From assembly GCA_001687465.1 (NCBI GenBank), contig LVLI01000661.1, positions 1 to 45,217 of the forward strand: a stretch of 45,217 nt of DNA, in the 5' to 3' direction. The notes beneath the pieces are model-generated. The model had not been told where the DNA came from. It made no database searches and saw nothing but the letters and a program-made list of their open reading frames with translations. The first letter of the stretch is position 1; every line of letters begins with the position of its first letter. Of this stretch, positions 1 through 13,028 are shown in pieces. Source of the stretch: Halocafeteria seosinensis. Lineage: Eukaryota > Sar > Bigyra > Bicosoecida. The position numbers were made by a program, and so were the translations under genes.

Positions 1-42
1 GGTGACTACAGAAGAGGTGGAGGCATTGGCCGTGGAGCATAA
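1..42 (+). CDS. C-terminal tail of an RGG-rich protein (3' end only)
   Basis: Reading from base 1, the frame gives a 13-residue tail, GDYRRGGGIGRGA, followed by TAA at 40-42. Arg-Gly-Gly tails of this kind end many RNA-binding proteins such as DEAD-box helicases, fibrillarin and hnRNP-type proteins. Only the last codons are inside the window, so the family cannot be named. The frame is short and could be chance, but its composition and the clean stop just before AT-richer sequence favour a real 3' end. Confidence 0.4.
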   Translation, partial: GDYRRGGGIGRGA

Positions 43-176
43 GTTTTAACACCTGTTAGTACACATGAAATTGTAAATTACGATATTTTCTTGATGATCT
101 CGGGAATGACTAGGGGACAACTAGCAACAGATATCCTTTCAAACAAATGAATACATCAAACGCACAAATGTCGCGT

Positions 177-1978
177 TTACTCGGTATTAGAGTCACTCAG
201 AGGTGTCCACACCTGGGGCCATATATCCTTCTGGTAGTTTATAGACCCGTCCTCCATCCTCGCTGCATGTACTATCGTACTCTCGTAGGTCGGCGGTGGA
301 AAAGTGAAATGGGGACCACCGTTCAATCTTACACTGCCACCCAAGTAGCAAGAAGCAGCTGCGTAGTACTTCTGTGCATCTGTAAGATTCACAAATGCAA
401 TCCCTTGATCTTTGCCGTTGATATAAAACCTAACATAAGAGCGAACTGGCAATGTTCTAGAATGGGAGTGAACAGTCCCTGTATCTGAGTTGCTCAACCG
501 TAGGTACGGTGTCTCTGATGCGGTCAGACTGCCCTCAAACGACTGCTCCTCGTTGTGGTGATTGGAATCGGGGACTCCTACAAAGAGTACACAACCAACA
601 ACATCTCCAGCTTCTGCCAACGGAAGTACCATTAAACATACGCGTACAAATTGGTTGTTGATATATATATGTACACAGACACAACTTACGTAAAGGATCG
701 CCGTAAGGGATGCGAGCACCCTGGTGAACTTTCGAGCCATTCTGTCCTCTGATGCTCCACGAATGACCGTCGAAACCAACTGAGCAGTTCACATCGGCTT
801 TATTCGTCGCTATTCCCACTCGAACTTGACCAATTTGTTCCATAGTAATGCGAGCTGAATTCGCCTCGTTGGTCTTATCTCCGCTGCTGACCTTTTCGCG
901 GACTCTATAGTGTGTAGGTAGTATTTCGAATTCAAAATACCAGCACCCACTACCTCGAAGTACGGCATGACTACTTCGAGCCATTCGATGTCCCTGTTTG
1001 TCCCATTCCTAGTAGAATATAACACCACTTTGAAAACGAGTACCCCAGTGTATACGCACCTTCAAACAAGACAATACCGTATCTTGCATGGATAACTCCA
1101 TACCACTCTGCACGTCCTCGTTTCGAAAATGAACTAATTCGGTACTTTGCTCAGCTTTACTCTTTTTACAGCGATATCTGCATTTATAACCACCACTACG
1201 TAAGTGCTAAACAGTCGAAACCCGACCTGTTTATTTCGTCTGCTCACCTGTCTACAGCGCTTTCGCCCTCGGTCTTCTCCGCTGAAGAACCATGATATCG
1301 TTTTCCCAATGAGCTCCCCTGGTGTGTGGTGTTGCTGTCTGTCGTCGTCATGGACGAATTAGTCCCAGAAGCTGCGGTGGTATCCGTATCTGAAGCGGCA
1401 GTCATGGCTTGAGTGGCATCGTTAGTGGCTTCGTTAGTCCCTGACGATGCCACTGCAGTTTCTACCGTGTGAGACGCTTGACCGCTAACAGTTACTTCGC
1501 TGGTTTGTGACGACGTCATTGCTGTTTCCTGCACCTGGGGAGCTTCCCGGATGCTAGACACTTCACTAGAAGCTACTGTTGCGGTTCCCGGTTGAAAAGC
1601 GCCAGCAGTCTCCCTGGTTCCGAAGGAAGCCACTGTCACTTTCTCCGGGGTAAGTTCCACCCCATTGGTGGTAGTTGTCTCTGTATTTGATGAGCAGGAA
1701 ACAGCCTCAATAGTGCGCATGGCTTCGGGTGAATCCGGGACCGTGTAGGGTTTGAAAAACTTGGGCGGCGCTCTGCTTTTCTTTTTGGACAACACTCCTC
1801 GCCGTGCTGGCGTAGTACCGGCGCTTGCGGGAGAGACATCCTCCATACTACTGGCAGTGCTTGTTCCATTAGCTGTAGCCCCCAGCCCACCTGCATCCCC
1901 AGATCGTCCTGTAGGCGTGGTGTTCTGCGACATGCTTGTCGGTGCCGCCAGGCTGACAGTAGCAGGAGAAGATGCCAT
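177..1978 (-). CDS. ASH2: ASH2-like SPRY protein, COMPASS/MLL histone H3K4 methyltransferase subunit
   Basis: Model: complement of exons 1248-1978, 1060-1177, 690-993 and 177-613, 529 residues, all GT-AG and in frame. ASH2 supports H3K4 methylation by SET1/MLL enzymes with WDR5 and RBBP5 in the nucleus. The SPRY domain runs from about residue 284 to 500. Its start, GHRMARSSHA, lines up with the ASH2L stretch GYSMVRASHG. Further on are GCWYFEFEI, GDVVGCVLF (ASH2L has GDVLGFYIN), FYINGKDQGIAF and NGGPHFTFPPP. The first 240 residues are low-complexity Ser/Thr/Ala-rich with a basic patch (SKKKSRAPPKFFKPYTVPD). I see no PHD finger or winged helix of the animal N-terminus, which resembles the shorter plant TRAUCO form. 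The start is the first ATG of the long first exon, with an in-frame stop just upstream. Identity is recalled alignment, not a search. Confidence 0.88.
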
Positions 1979-3273
1979 TAGATGCTATTTTTAGGTCCAT
2001 TTGCCAAACCAACAGCCAACCCTGGTTCTTAGACAACCACTAACAAGCGTCCCCAGTGAGACTAGCCAGTCCCCAGTGCTTGAACTTCACAGGATACTGA
2101 TTAGAGATCTGATCATCTGTGTGTGTACAATGCGGCAGGTTCCGGTCGGTTGCAATTTCCACTGGAACGGATATGATATCGTTATGATCTTCATCTCTAT
2201 GTACCACCATGTATAACTGTCTTGTGTGGAAGAGCTGTACAGGAATGATGAGACACAAATAAAATGGGGAACGTATTATATTGAGAGGAAGTTAGGGAAG
2301 GTCTATCGCTTGATTCCTCGAGGCCTCATAAGCAGCAGATTCACCAATATTCTGTAGTAGCATGGCGTTTGTGTTCGATCAGTTAAAACGAATGCATCAT
2401 TTCGTTATATTCTTCAGATAATGAATGGAATTCTCGTCCCGGATCTCTTCAAGCACGGTAACAACTGTTAGTGCGCCTAGTCTGTCTTGTAGAGCAACCA
2501 AACTTCTCTGCTTCAGAACCACTTTACCCTTTCTTATATCCCAGCCTCAGCGAGGTATTTTGCTTCTTTTAGGCAATAACATTATTAAGATGACTTCCAC
2601 TGCGGACTGCTGAACTGTGTACTTCCGCTTCCCCTTTTCAGTTTCGTTCTACTAATGCGTTAAACAGCCTAATAGGTAATATACATTCGGACGAAGTTCG
2701 ACTATAGAGAGGGCAGAGAGCCTAAGTCACTTCAGAAAGTGCTCTGAGTGGATTTGGAAGTTTCGCCCGGAAAGAGTACAAAGCCTCCCGTGTGACTGAT
2801 GGCCCACCGGCAGCTGGATGTTAGCCGCTACACTTAGGTAGCAGCTGGCGCCTGTGTCTGGCAGCTACAGGCCCGCTGTTCCACTAGGAGAGAGGCAGCA
2901 TAAACGAGTGACTTCAAAGCATTGACGCAGACCCGAACTTTAGAATCCGTTTCCGTCACATCCCATATAATACATAAGGGCAACAGTCTCATGTAGTACG
3001 GTGAAAAAGTGTAAATGCCGCGACTCATGGCGAATACTTGTTCGTTTTGATACTACTGCAATAGCCTGTACACACAAAAATGTGGCATACATACAGTAGG
3101 GTTTGATTTTAGCGTCAGTGCGGCAGCAGCGGGCGCGTCGTTACTTTCCAATACATAACCAGACGCTAGGAAGAGTAAAAAATTGTTGTACCGTTCGGGT
3201 CATGCGTCTTCAGAGACTTAATGTTCTCCTCCACATCACCTGTGCCACGGTAGCTGAAGTGGACGAATGATAC
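1979..3273. other. Intergenic: ASH2 upstream region and RICTOR downstream region
   Basis: These 1.3 kb lie between the ASH2 start and the RICTOR stop, both genes on the minus strand. The longest open frames are about 70-80 codons, without recognisable domains or coding-like composition. No tRNA, snRNA or repeat was recognised. The ASH2 promoter and the RICTOR 3' UTR should both be here, but I can point to no specific motif. Confidence 0.6.
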
Positions 3274-6200
3274 TTATTTACCAATCTTTCTGTGCGGTCC
3301 TTCAAGTAACTGTTTCTTCCGCTGGCACGCCGCAGACTCAGCTGGTTGCCAGTTGCGGTCAGAAAACGAAACCCGTTCAAATAGCATATGGACGAATCGT
3401 CGGACACCGACACCAAAACGATGCCTTGCTACCAGCGCTTGAGCATGCCAATACAGACCAGGTTCCACAAAGAGTTGAGGGTGTTCTCTCCGCATACTCG
3501 TCAATGCGAGTTTCGCATCTTTTGCACTGACACGGGCTTGTAATTTGGCGATCCAGGATAATGCATTCTCCCACAGTTTGCTGATTTTCGGTCTTACGTT
3601 CATTGTGTAACCGCCATGGACGGAGGTAGAATACTCACTGCTGTTGCTCTTCTGATTTCGAGCCTCATTAGGATGGATGATAATTCCGGGAATATCTGCT
3701 GCTGAGAGACCCTCTCTTGGAGGGGACTGTGAATTGTCTGCAAGCACGGGAACTACAGGAATGTGAGTGTACGACTCGCACCCTTCTACAGAGCTGTATC
3801 CCCATCCAAGGGCGTCCAAGTCGTAACGTCCCCGTTCGTGCAATCCCAAAAAGCCCAACGCCATCATTGCATCTGCGGCTAATGAAGGAGGCACTTTTAG
3901 TTCGCCGCGCGCCAACGAGTCGAGACGAAGAGGTGCATCTGGTGCGACTAAATCACACATGAAATGATATCCTTCTCGAGTGGAGCAGCAAATGCCTACA
4001 CTCCAAACTGCCGATCGCCGATAGTGAAGGGGCACCGACCCGTCAACAATAGTCTTGACCATACTTTGGACAGCGCTAGACTCGATTAAGGCTGCTTGAC
4101 CAGTCTTAGTGGACGAAAGGGGTTGGACGAAGTGGATAGGTGAGGACCTGAATCTCCCGTTTAGAACACTCCTACGAGAAGGGAGGATCCCAACGTTTCC
4201 ACTGCCACTTGGTGACTCCAGTAAATGGTCTGCAGGATTCTTGCTAGCCTCAGTATGGCCCCTAAGTGTCACCGGAAATTCAACGCCAGCAAGTCGAACG
4301 AGACCAGGAGTTACATCGCTAGTAGTGAATATGAACTCGGCTTTTTGATTTTTTGAAATCTTTCGAAAATGGCGAGAAGGCCTAAAATAAGATGACCCAC
4401 TAGTTTCTGTCTTGCTGGGGTCTACGGAGAGTTCCGATACGTCGCAAATTTCCCACGATGCCACCAGTTGTCCACAGACAACTACGGAAGCAGGACACTG
4501 ACTCTCATCATGATAATGTGGAACCACTCCGTGGTTCTTAGCTACTCCACCGACATCCGCTGGTTCAGGAATAGCGACTTCGTGTAGCTTTCCATTTACT
4601 GCGCGATAAGCGACGTCCGCTACGCACTGCTGTTCATATGCCTTTAGTGCAGACTTGTACGTCAGCGCTTCCTGTGCAGTGGAACCTTGAGAGAACGCAT
4701 ACGTATCCGCAGGCCAATTTTCCTCCTGGGAGGACACCGGAGGAAATAATACAAAGTTTCTGGCAGCTGCTTCGTCCGAAGACTGGCTTTCTTGAGTGCT
4801 TGGTGTGACGCCTTCTTTGTTTCGGCGTTTGGGTATACTCTCCCAAACGTCTTGAAAAGGACTACAAGAGTGGTCATAATTCTCGCCATTCTGTAGGAAG
4901 TCACTAAACGCGAAAGGAACGGCGCCACTTTCGGTGGCCACCGGAGAAGCGCCAACGAACACCGCGGCGAACAATTTGGCGTTAGGGGGGATCTCTTCGG
5001 AGGAAAGCTGCCCCGAGTTGTTGCGAACTACGGCTCTTATGACTGCATCGTTTAGTGAGCCATCGAATTCAGCACTCCCAGTAGGATGAACACGCTGCTC
5101 GGGATGAAAGCCACTGAGGTCGCATATCGTCTCGACGACAATCCTCTTCAGGCAACGTTGAGAGGTTGTAGTGTCCGATACGTCTGCGGGATCTGCGCCT
5201 ACTTTCGCTGGAGAAAGCTTATCCCATTGCATCCATATTTCAATACGCCACGGGAGCCGTAAAAGGGAGGCTAAATCGACGCCGTCGGCAGAGCCACAGC
5301 CCCAAAGGCCAGTCAATGCCTGCTGATAGGGTACGTTTATTACCGTGCTCTTGGGTCGCTTGGCCGGTTTTGTGCTTCGTCCTTGTGACGAAGTACGTTC
5401 CATCCGTTTTTCAACGCTGGATCGTTTGCCCGTGATGGCATCCGTTTTCATTGCAAAAGCACAATGGACGTCAAAATCTAGACAGTACAACCACTCCACA
5501 GTAAAAGTGTGCCAATGAGCCAACATGTGGGAAAGATAGCCACAAGATGAAAGCAGTTTCACTCCTTGTTCATAGTACAGCAGAGGCAACGCCAGAAATT
5601 CGATCTCAACAAAATCAAATAGACACAGAGGTGGACTCTTCGCTATTATTGCTCTAGCATAGACCGCAGATAAAACCGCAGCTTCGCTGAGTATGCTAAG
5701 AGCTATCCGGTGTAAATGGAGTTCATCCTTCAAGTACAGTATCGAAACGAGTATATCTACGCCCCAATCTGAAAATCCAGGAGCCCCTCCTCTAAGCAAG
5801 GCTCGCAGGAAGCATAGAATGCGCACTTTCAATGGTACCGACGTTTCAAGAGAGAGTAGCCATGTTTGAACCAACGTACGCGCAGCACTCCCCTCCAACG
5901 AAAAGTCCAAATAGTTGAGGACCTCAACACAAATATCTTCCAAACGAGAATGTCTACCAAAGGGCAGTAAAATCCGACCAACGAGGTCACTGCCGCGGAG
6001 AGCACGAGCGTTAGTTGACCTGCGTTTTTCCTTAACCTTGCTCAAATTCTGGAGCATTGCAGATTGTAAGACTGGATCATCTATCCTTGACCGAATATTG
6101 TTCCTAATAACATCGTCCTCTTCAACACCTGCTACATCTCCCAGTGTATCCTTTTCGGTTTCTGGCACCACCTCCTTCCCTTGTACAGGTGTCAGATCTT

Positions 6201-9200
6201 GATCTATTTCATCATCGTCACCTGAAAGTATGTGATCAACTTCTTTCATTTTCTGAAGATCAAACTGGTCCCGACTCAGAAGCATCAGTACTGTCCTACC
6301 GTTGTCACAGGACAACAGTAAGCCTAAAATAGAAAGGTATTCACGACTGAGCATCATTGCATCCATTAGATGTCGATCATGAAGATCGTTCAACCACCCG
6401 AGTTTCGCGTGAGACTTTCTTGAAACATTTGCATCGTATCCAGCCGCCATTCTCCTTCTCTCCGACTTGTCGTAAAGATTTAGAGCGTTGATGAGTGGAT
6501 TATTTTTCTTATCGCCTATTTCTCCTTGCAGTTTCAACGCTTTTCCTGTCCTTCTCATAAAATCAACCCGAGATTCACTTAAACCTAGGTCTCTTCCGGG
6601 GTTGCTCGGGCATGCAGCATGCCATACGAGCCAGTGAATTAGGTTACACAGCAGTCTTCTTCCGTCGCCCAGGGCACATCCACAGCGTTGCCTGTCCTTG
6701 ATTATTTCCTTTTGCTTCTTAGGTCCGCGAGAGAGCAGAAAAGCTCTTCCACCAGGATGGTGAAGTAGCACGGTCAACAGCTGACGTAAGACCCGAATAA
6801 AGCGTAAGTTGGATACAAGCCATGGGAGCCGATAGCATTTCGCAAAATGAGAGGGATTGTCAGGCTGATGGTCCGACTTAATTTCGGCGGCACTCCGGGC
6901 AGTCTCCGGAAGGCCGTCTAGCCAGTTTGTTACCCGATCGCTTTCGAAGTAGAAGAAACCGAATACTCTTCGCAGGAAGACACCATTTTTCCCTCCAACC
7001 GCTTGGAAATATCTATCGTCAACCCCTTTCCATAGCTGTGACATTTGGTTGATATGCGCTATAGCATCTGAGTACGTATTGGGACCCAATTCACCACGTT
7101 CTGAAGACGTCTTTAACATCGACGTAACGACTTCTGGTCCACCGAGCAGAAAGGTGAGAACATATGGACTAAGGCAGCAAGTATCCATCACCGATGCGAT
7201 GCTCTTCCAGTTCCAGCAGCGCCAGTCTTCAGTTTCAAGCACACAGGTTCGAGTTATTGCCGAAGCAGTGGTGCGCAGCAGTTCCGGTAGAAGAGAGGAA
7301 TGAGGATAAACCCCAAAGATTGCTTTGCCGGCGATGTCTGCCTTCGAATTCGGCATGGACTTATTCTTCAGGTTCCTTTCGGATTTTTCTCCTTTTTCAT
7401 CACCTTCTTGAGAAATGCTCTTTTCCGTAGTGCCCAAGAGCGACTCCTGCTCGAGATCGCAACCTCCGATAGGCACCTCCTGAGAGCCAGTCTGGTGGAG
7501 TAGATGAGGCTGTCCCCAGGGATGAGCATGACCACGACCGTGATAGAACAAGGTTAGACTCTCGGGATCAAACGACGTAGATTCCCCGGTGGACAGACTT
7601 GCAAACAATCTCTCGAGATTACTGGATGTACCATTGGGATGGTTATTCACTTGTTCCAAGGAAGCTTTAACCGAGTTCATATGAACGACGGAAAAATAAT
7701 CCGATACTTTGCACCATTGTTTCCATGACCGAGAATTGCGAGAATAATGCGCTTGGTATGAGGGAGCCGCATATAGTACTCGAGTTAAGTCTACGCTATC
7801 TTCTCGGGAGCCATATTGTCGCGAACTTGAGCGATGACGGGCGCCTGAAGATGTACTCGATGACTGCGCTTCCCCTAGCTCAAGTTCGTCGCTTGACTCG
7901 GACTGCCTTAAATACCGGTGGCAAACCAAGGCCCTACTTCCTTCAACAGCCTCGTGAAGCATATCGTTGACTACAGGATTCATAAGGAGTGTACTCTGAG
8001 GTAGCGAGTAGCGCAACACTAAGGAACGGAGTGCTCCAGAAATTTCAGGCAGGTCGATAGGCCCCTTTTGTAACTGTTCCCACAAAATTCCCGAAAATAG
8101 AGCATGCGACGCATCCTCCTCACCAAGTTGCTCTAAAGCTCCGTACGGTTGAAGATATAACGACATATGACTCAGTTTCTGAGGAATTTCTTGTTCACTC
8201 ATTACGCCCATAATCCTGCCGAGTAACATGTTTACTCCGGGATATTCACCAAAGCCGGAACAACTTCGGATCTGTTGCTCAAAAAGCTTCGCAAGGCCAC
8301 CATCATAAACCACCGTGTCGCGACCCATGGACCAACACATTGCTCCTGGGCCAATAATACTCTCACCTAGTTCGTTTACAGGCAATGCAGCCTGGTTAAG
8401 AGCCAACGAAAGCGCTGACAGATGCAACCGGTGATGACTCTTAGGAAGGGCATTTAGGTTCTTTAAAGTGTCAAGTAACGAGCTCTTGTTCGTGGCGAAG
8501 TACGTGTCAGCGACGCGCTCCGGCAGTCGCGACAGAGCCCTGACAACTAAAGTAATTACACGTTTAAATTGAACATCATAGCCCACAGGAAAGCACATAC
8601 AAGAGCTATTCCTGGGTTCTAGAACTGAGGGAGGGAACTGAATCCACGGCTCTTCATCGCTTAATTCTTCCACACTATCTGGATGCTCGTTTAAACCAGC
8701 TTCATCTCTTCCAAGCGGTTTACAGCAGGACTGCATAAGCTCAAACACCTCGGGATCACTAAATGGTACTCCTAATTTGTGCAGTTCTCCTCCTGAAGTG
8801 TAGAGCTCTGTTAAGACAGATTGCCGATCTCCTTCAGCACCACTGGAGAAACGGAGCCCTTGGCTACGATCAATCGCGCTTTCCAACTGACGAATAAATT
8901 GTGTAATAGTGTGCGATTTATCACTACTAATTCCGGGGGCGTGGTTGTTTCCGAAGAAATCCATTGTGTTTCTTCGCTGAGTTATATGGTCCATCGAATT
9001 GGTTTGCACATTACGCGACGGATAGTCGAAGAACCCAAAATGGTGGGCGATACCAGGGGTTCCTAGAAAGCATTCTTCATTTTGACCCCCTAGTGGTAAT
9101 GGATAGAGTTGAGTTCGAACGTCGAAGAGAAACCCATGTACTCGGCCTGAGGACTTTGATATCCTCGTTTGATTAGCTAAGGAAGCTGTGAGACCAGAAT

Positions 9201-11735
9201 GAGGTGACGACGGGCTATGCAAAACACTCGCAGTTTGCAAACAACTGATAAATCGCTCCCTCCTATAAAGCTTGCTTGCGTCACAACTACCCTTTCCACG
9301 CGGGCCCTTCCCTGACGCTTTCGGGAACCTGCAAAGAAAAAAGTTACTTCAGCAGTAAAATCTGGCAAAGGGACCAGTACTCTCCGTTCGACTTACATGG
9401 ACGTCATCCGGTAGTCAGCGTTAGCATTCGAGATATCATCCACCATACTCAAGAAGCGGGAGTACGGTAAAAGGTTGCCCCCTATCAGCAGGACATACGT
9501 TAGTACAATTCGAGCTGCCAAACAAACACGGCTATCCGAGGTGGCACATAGGTTAACAAGAGTGGAAAGCAGTCCGCAGGAGTGAGCACCATTGATAAGA
9601 TATGCGAGGTAGCTATCCATAATGTTGGAAGCCGACACACTAGACAAACTCCACGGAAGATTTCGCTGACGGCGTTGTTCTCTAGTCTTTGACTCCCGAA
9701 GAAGCGGCTTGCATATAAGACGGAAAATCTGAACCCAAAAGCGACAGTCTGTTTCGTGCGCCATGGATGGTCCCACTGACTCTTCTATGATATCCGTATC
9801 TAAGAACCCAGAAAACGGTTTTCCGTACGAAAAGTGAGGGTGCTCGGGCTCGGAAACGTCATCTTTTTTGTTGTCGACAGGTGCTTCCGGAGTTCTTGTC
9901 CCAAACTCCATCGAGTGCGCTGTGGAGGGAATACTATCCGCTTCTTCCGAGCTGCTGGAGTCGGAATCGAACACCGGTGCTGAAGAATCCTCTCCTGCAG
10001 TGGGAGCAGCCTGCCTTGCTTGAGTATTTGGACGCGCTTGAATTAAACACTGGTTGCTATCAAAACGAGGCACGCCCACAACCTCTAGTATCGCTCGCAA
10101 TAACACTAGCACTGATTCATCATCCTTGGATGAGTACAGTGTTGTGTTGATCATATTCCAGCCGCATTTTGACGCGACCAGAGCAAAGGCGCCTATCCAT
10201 GTCCTACCAAGTGTAACTAAGATTAAACGGGCACGCTGCAATTGGTTGGAGCGACTCCCTAGTTCATACGAAGAAGTCCTCTTGCTTCCGGGTGCAGATT
10301 TATTGGCGCCCCTGTCGTTTGCGAATACAGAGATTATCGGTGATACAATCGTGCTATAATCGAAGCCAGAGTCTGAGTTCTTGGAAATAAAATGCGTGAT
10401 CGCTAAAACCAGCGAGTCAATATCGGAGCCGTTAACAGATGATGAAGTCAGTAGATAGTCCATTAGCGCATCGATGCAGCCCGTTTGCATGACCACTGCA
10501 GCGCTTGTACCAGAAACAGTAGTACATAGCTCCTTGACTATACTAACTGCAAAGTTTCTACCCGGATCGGATTTCTCCTCGACTATCACGGATAGTGAGC
10601 TCACCACCGGGTACGGTATTTCGTTAGGCAACATCTGCGTCCAAAATCTAATGGTGGAAACCTAGTATTGTATCCCTTGCATATGTGCTTTAACAGACTC
10701 ACCTTCACTAGCCCTTTTACAACATAAAATGCACCTATCCGCTCTTCTGTGAGGTCATCGTCGCGTTCCAGAGAACGAATGAGAGCTAGAAGACAGCGCT
10801 GCATCAACACGGAAGGGAATTTCTACTAGCCGAACTCGACACGTAAACCGCTATCAGCATGGGTACTTACGTGATGGGTTATCCTTCGTGCTACAGATTC
10901 ATCTAACATAATAACTTTCAATGCTTTCAGACACAGGGCCCTTGTAGCTCGATCCCTTGCTCCTAGGTATGGCGTCAGCAATGAGACATAAGCTCGAAGA
11001 CTCACACCACCTTTTTCCAAAACACTGCTTCGGGAGGTACTGTCTTTACATGAGCGGAAGATCTGCAGCAAGATACGAAGACGAGCACGGGCTACCATGA
11101 TTCTNCCCGCCTGCAAACTATGGCTTGATACACATTCAGAAGCTTACATGAATCAGGCTACGAAGCGCAATGCATGCCTGGTCCGTATTCCTTGTCCGAT
11201 CCACCGACAAGGTTTGGAGTGTCTTGTTGACTTGGACTATATCTTCACCAGGGTCTCTGTGATTGCCTGTTCCGCTATGGCTCCGTTGTGTGGCCAAAGA
11301 CTGCGAGGATGCCGAGCTGCCCATCATTGGGCTTTCTTGGCCCTGTGCATAAGAAGTAGAAGAAGCAAGATATTGGCCAGCGGTGGAATCTTGGGACGAT
11401 TCCTGCGTCGCTCCTCCCTCATCAGCGTTGTCGGAAGGCATAGAGCCATGATCACCAGCGTCTGCACCAGCACTAGCAGGAGACCCTGTGGATCCTGCAC
11501 GGTGGGAGCGTGCATAATCATGATTCGCGTTCGGCGTCGGCCGTGGTGGTGCAGGAGGTCTTCCTTCTGATTTGGGGCGTGCATTTCCCGACGGTGGACT
11601 TGCGTACTGCGTCTGTTGTTGTTGTGCTCGTTGGGAATGAGAACTACCTTCACTATGACGCTTATTCGCGTTCGATTTATCCTTGGACGCCGTGGCTTGT
11701 GGCGGAGGTTCCTGGTACGACGCGTAGGAACTCAT
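3274..11735 (-). CDS. RICTOR: RICTOR homologue, core subunit of TOR complex 2
   Basis: Model: complement of exons 11148-11735, 10871-11110, 10703-10798, 9397-10634 and 3274-9328, 2738 residues, introns 37-72 nt. RICTOR is the large HEAT/ARM scaffold that defines TORC2, which controls AGC kinases, actin and membrane stress. Residues 1-196 are a polar Gln/Ser/Pro-rich leader. Helical repeats start at about 197 (ILLQIFRSC, then LLALIRSLERDDD and PYPVVSSLSVIVEEK, matching the RICTOR N-terminal pattern). The middle has the family stretch YLDFSLEGSAARTL with FSDWGVDILV near residue 1860-1910. The C-terminal RICTOR-V pattern is RRSAVWSVGICCSTREG near 2500, followed by ALGFLGLHERGRYDLDALGW. Animal RICTOR is about 1700 residues; the excess is disordered inserts plus the leader. 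One unread base (n at 11105) falls in a glycine codon (GGN) and changes nothing. The start is the first ATG of exon 1. Confidence 0.9.
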
Positions 11736-13028
11736 TGTGCCGTCTATAAACTAACCACGCACCACAATGAAAATGAAGGACACCGTGTATGCGCATCTAT
11801 CTACTCCTAACGACCACACGATGATGACGATTAACTACTCCGCCAGCTGTATTGGGTCTAAACTCTACAAAATGTCTATCTAGACCCTCTGCAGCCGGCG
11901 GTTGAAGTACATGACCAGAAGAGTTAACCCTGCTGCAGGAAGTCTGGACAGAGAGAGGAAATGGAATTTTTTACGTTTTGCTTCGAGATGTAGTGGAAAG
12001 ATACCTCGAAACGCCACGCAGGCGAATGCAGTCTGAAATCAAGTGGACAATGACCGGAGGCACCTAACAACTACCAACAGCCAGTCAACGTCAGTGTAAC
12101 AACTTGCATTGACTTCTTGAACTAATAAGCATTGTTTGCTGACGACTGTAACCTGGACCCCTATTGTTTTCATTTGGTTTCCTTCCAGATTATGAAAAAC
12201 TATTTACAACGATTCCAGTCGCTCGTCTTGTGGTTCGAGTATCCCGTTTTCAGCACTGGCCATACATTACAATACATGTATGTACCCGGTACTGTTTGAG
12301 AATTTTTTCTCCGGAAATCGCAGAGACGCTCCCTGCACCACACTTGTACGTCGCGCCCGTACACCGGAGAAAGACCGTCCCCTTTCTACGTCCAGAGGTT
12401 TTCCCGATTGTTGCCCTTTCCACTGACTACTACGAGTACTTGATATTTGAGTGCATACATGATACATGGCATAGCTTTGAGGCGTGCTTCGTCACAAGTA
12501 CTCACAACCCCAATCCGACCTGAAAGACAACGCTAAACGACTTCATTAATTCGATGGAATTATAAACTCACCAAATATAGAGAAGTAAGGTTAGGTTTTT
12601 AAAACTTTTGCCTTCTCTGACTTCTGTTCTCACGCCGAGTGCAATGCTCCACACACTGGCTCCAAATGCTTGAAAGGCATGGCACACACTGGGTACAGTA
12701 CGGTACGTCCAGAAAGAGAAAGCATCAGACAAAGAATTTAACATCCATTCATTCATTGTTTGTCCTTCTTCTTCTTTTCCCCCGACTTTCTGGAGCCACT
12801 TCCACCATTTCACTTCGTAACTCTTGAAAACATGACAAAGTGATTCTTTAAGTGAAGTCTTCATCCGGGCCTGGGGCCAGGTTCCGGGCGTTGGGCCCGG
12901 ATCTCATATATGCTCATTGTCAAGGACACTTCGGACGACGAGACTTCGTTTTGTGTGCAAGGTAAGTCCCTTTGCCCTATAGCTGAAAGGTTCTGTCGCT
13001 CAGGGAGGTGTCGTGGGTGCTTGTGTGA
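11736..13028. promoter_or_regulatory. Divergent intergenic region between RICTOR and SMG7
   Basis: The two genes start away from each other on either side of these 1293 bases, so both promoters must be here. A 119-codon open frame on the plus strand (12164-12523) has no recognisable domain and I do not call it. A short upstream ATG frame at 12910-12961 ends in a good donor (gtaagt), but splicing it to the SMG7 exons does not keep frame; it may be a 5' UTR exon. A GC-rich inverted repeat lies at 12863-12902. No TATA box was convincing. Confidence 0.5.
12863..12902. repeat. GC-rich perfect inverted repeat upstream of SMG7
   Basis: The 9-base arm atccgggcc (12863-12871) is repeated as its exact reverse complement ggcccggat (12894-12902), with 22 bases between. 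The spacer is also GC-rich, unlike its surroundings. It sits about 130 bp before the SMG7 start codon, in a promoter or 5' UTR position. It could be a paired factor site or an RNA hairpin. Function is inference. Confidence 0.45.

Noticed and set aside
12164-12523. 119-codon plus-strand frame in the RICTOR/SMG7 intergenic region
   Set aside because: No domain, an odd mix of His/Cys/aromatic residues, and no splice partner; likely chance.
12910-12961. ATG plus 17 codons ending in a strong donor, as SMG7 exon 1
   Set aside because: It ends in phase 1, and every candidate acceptor downstream leads to a stop or the wrong frame. It may be a non-coding 5' exon.
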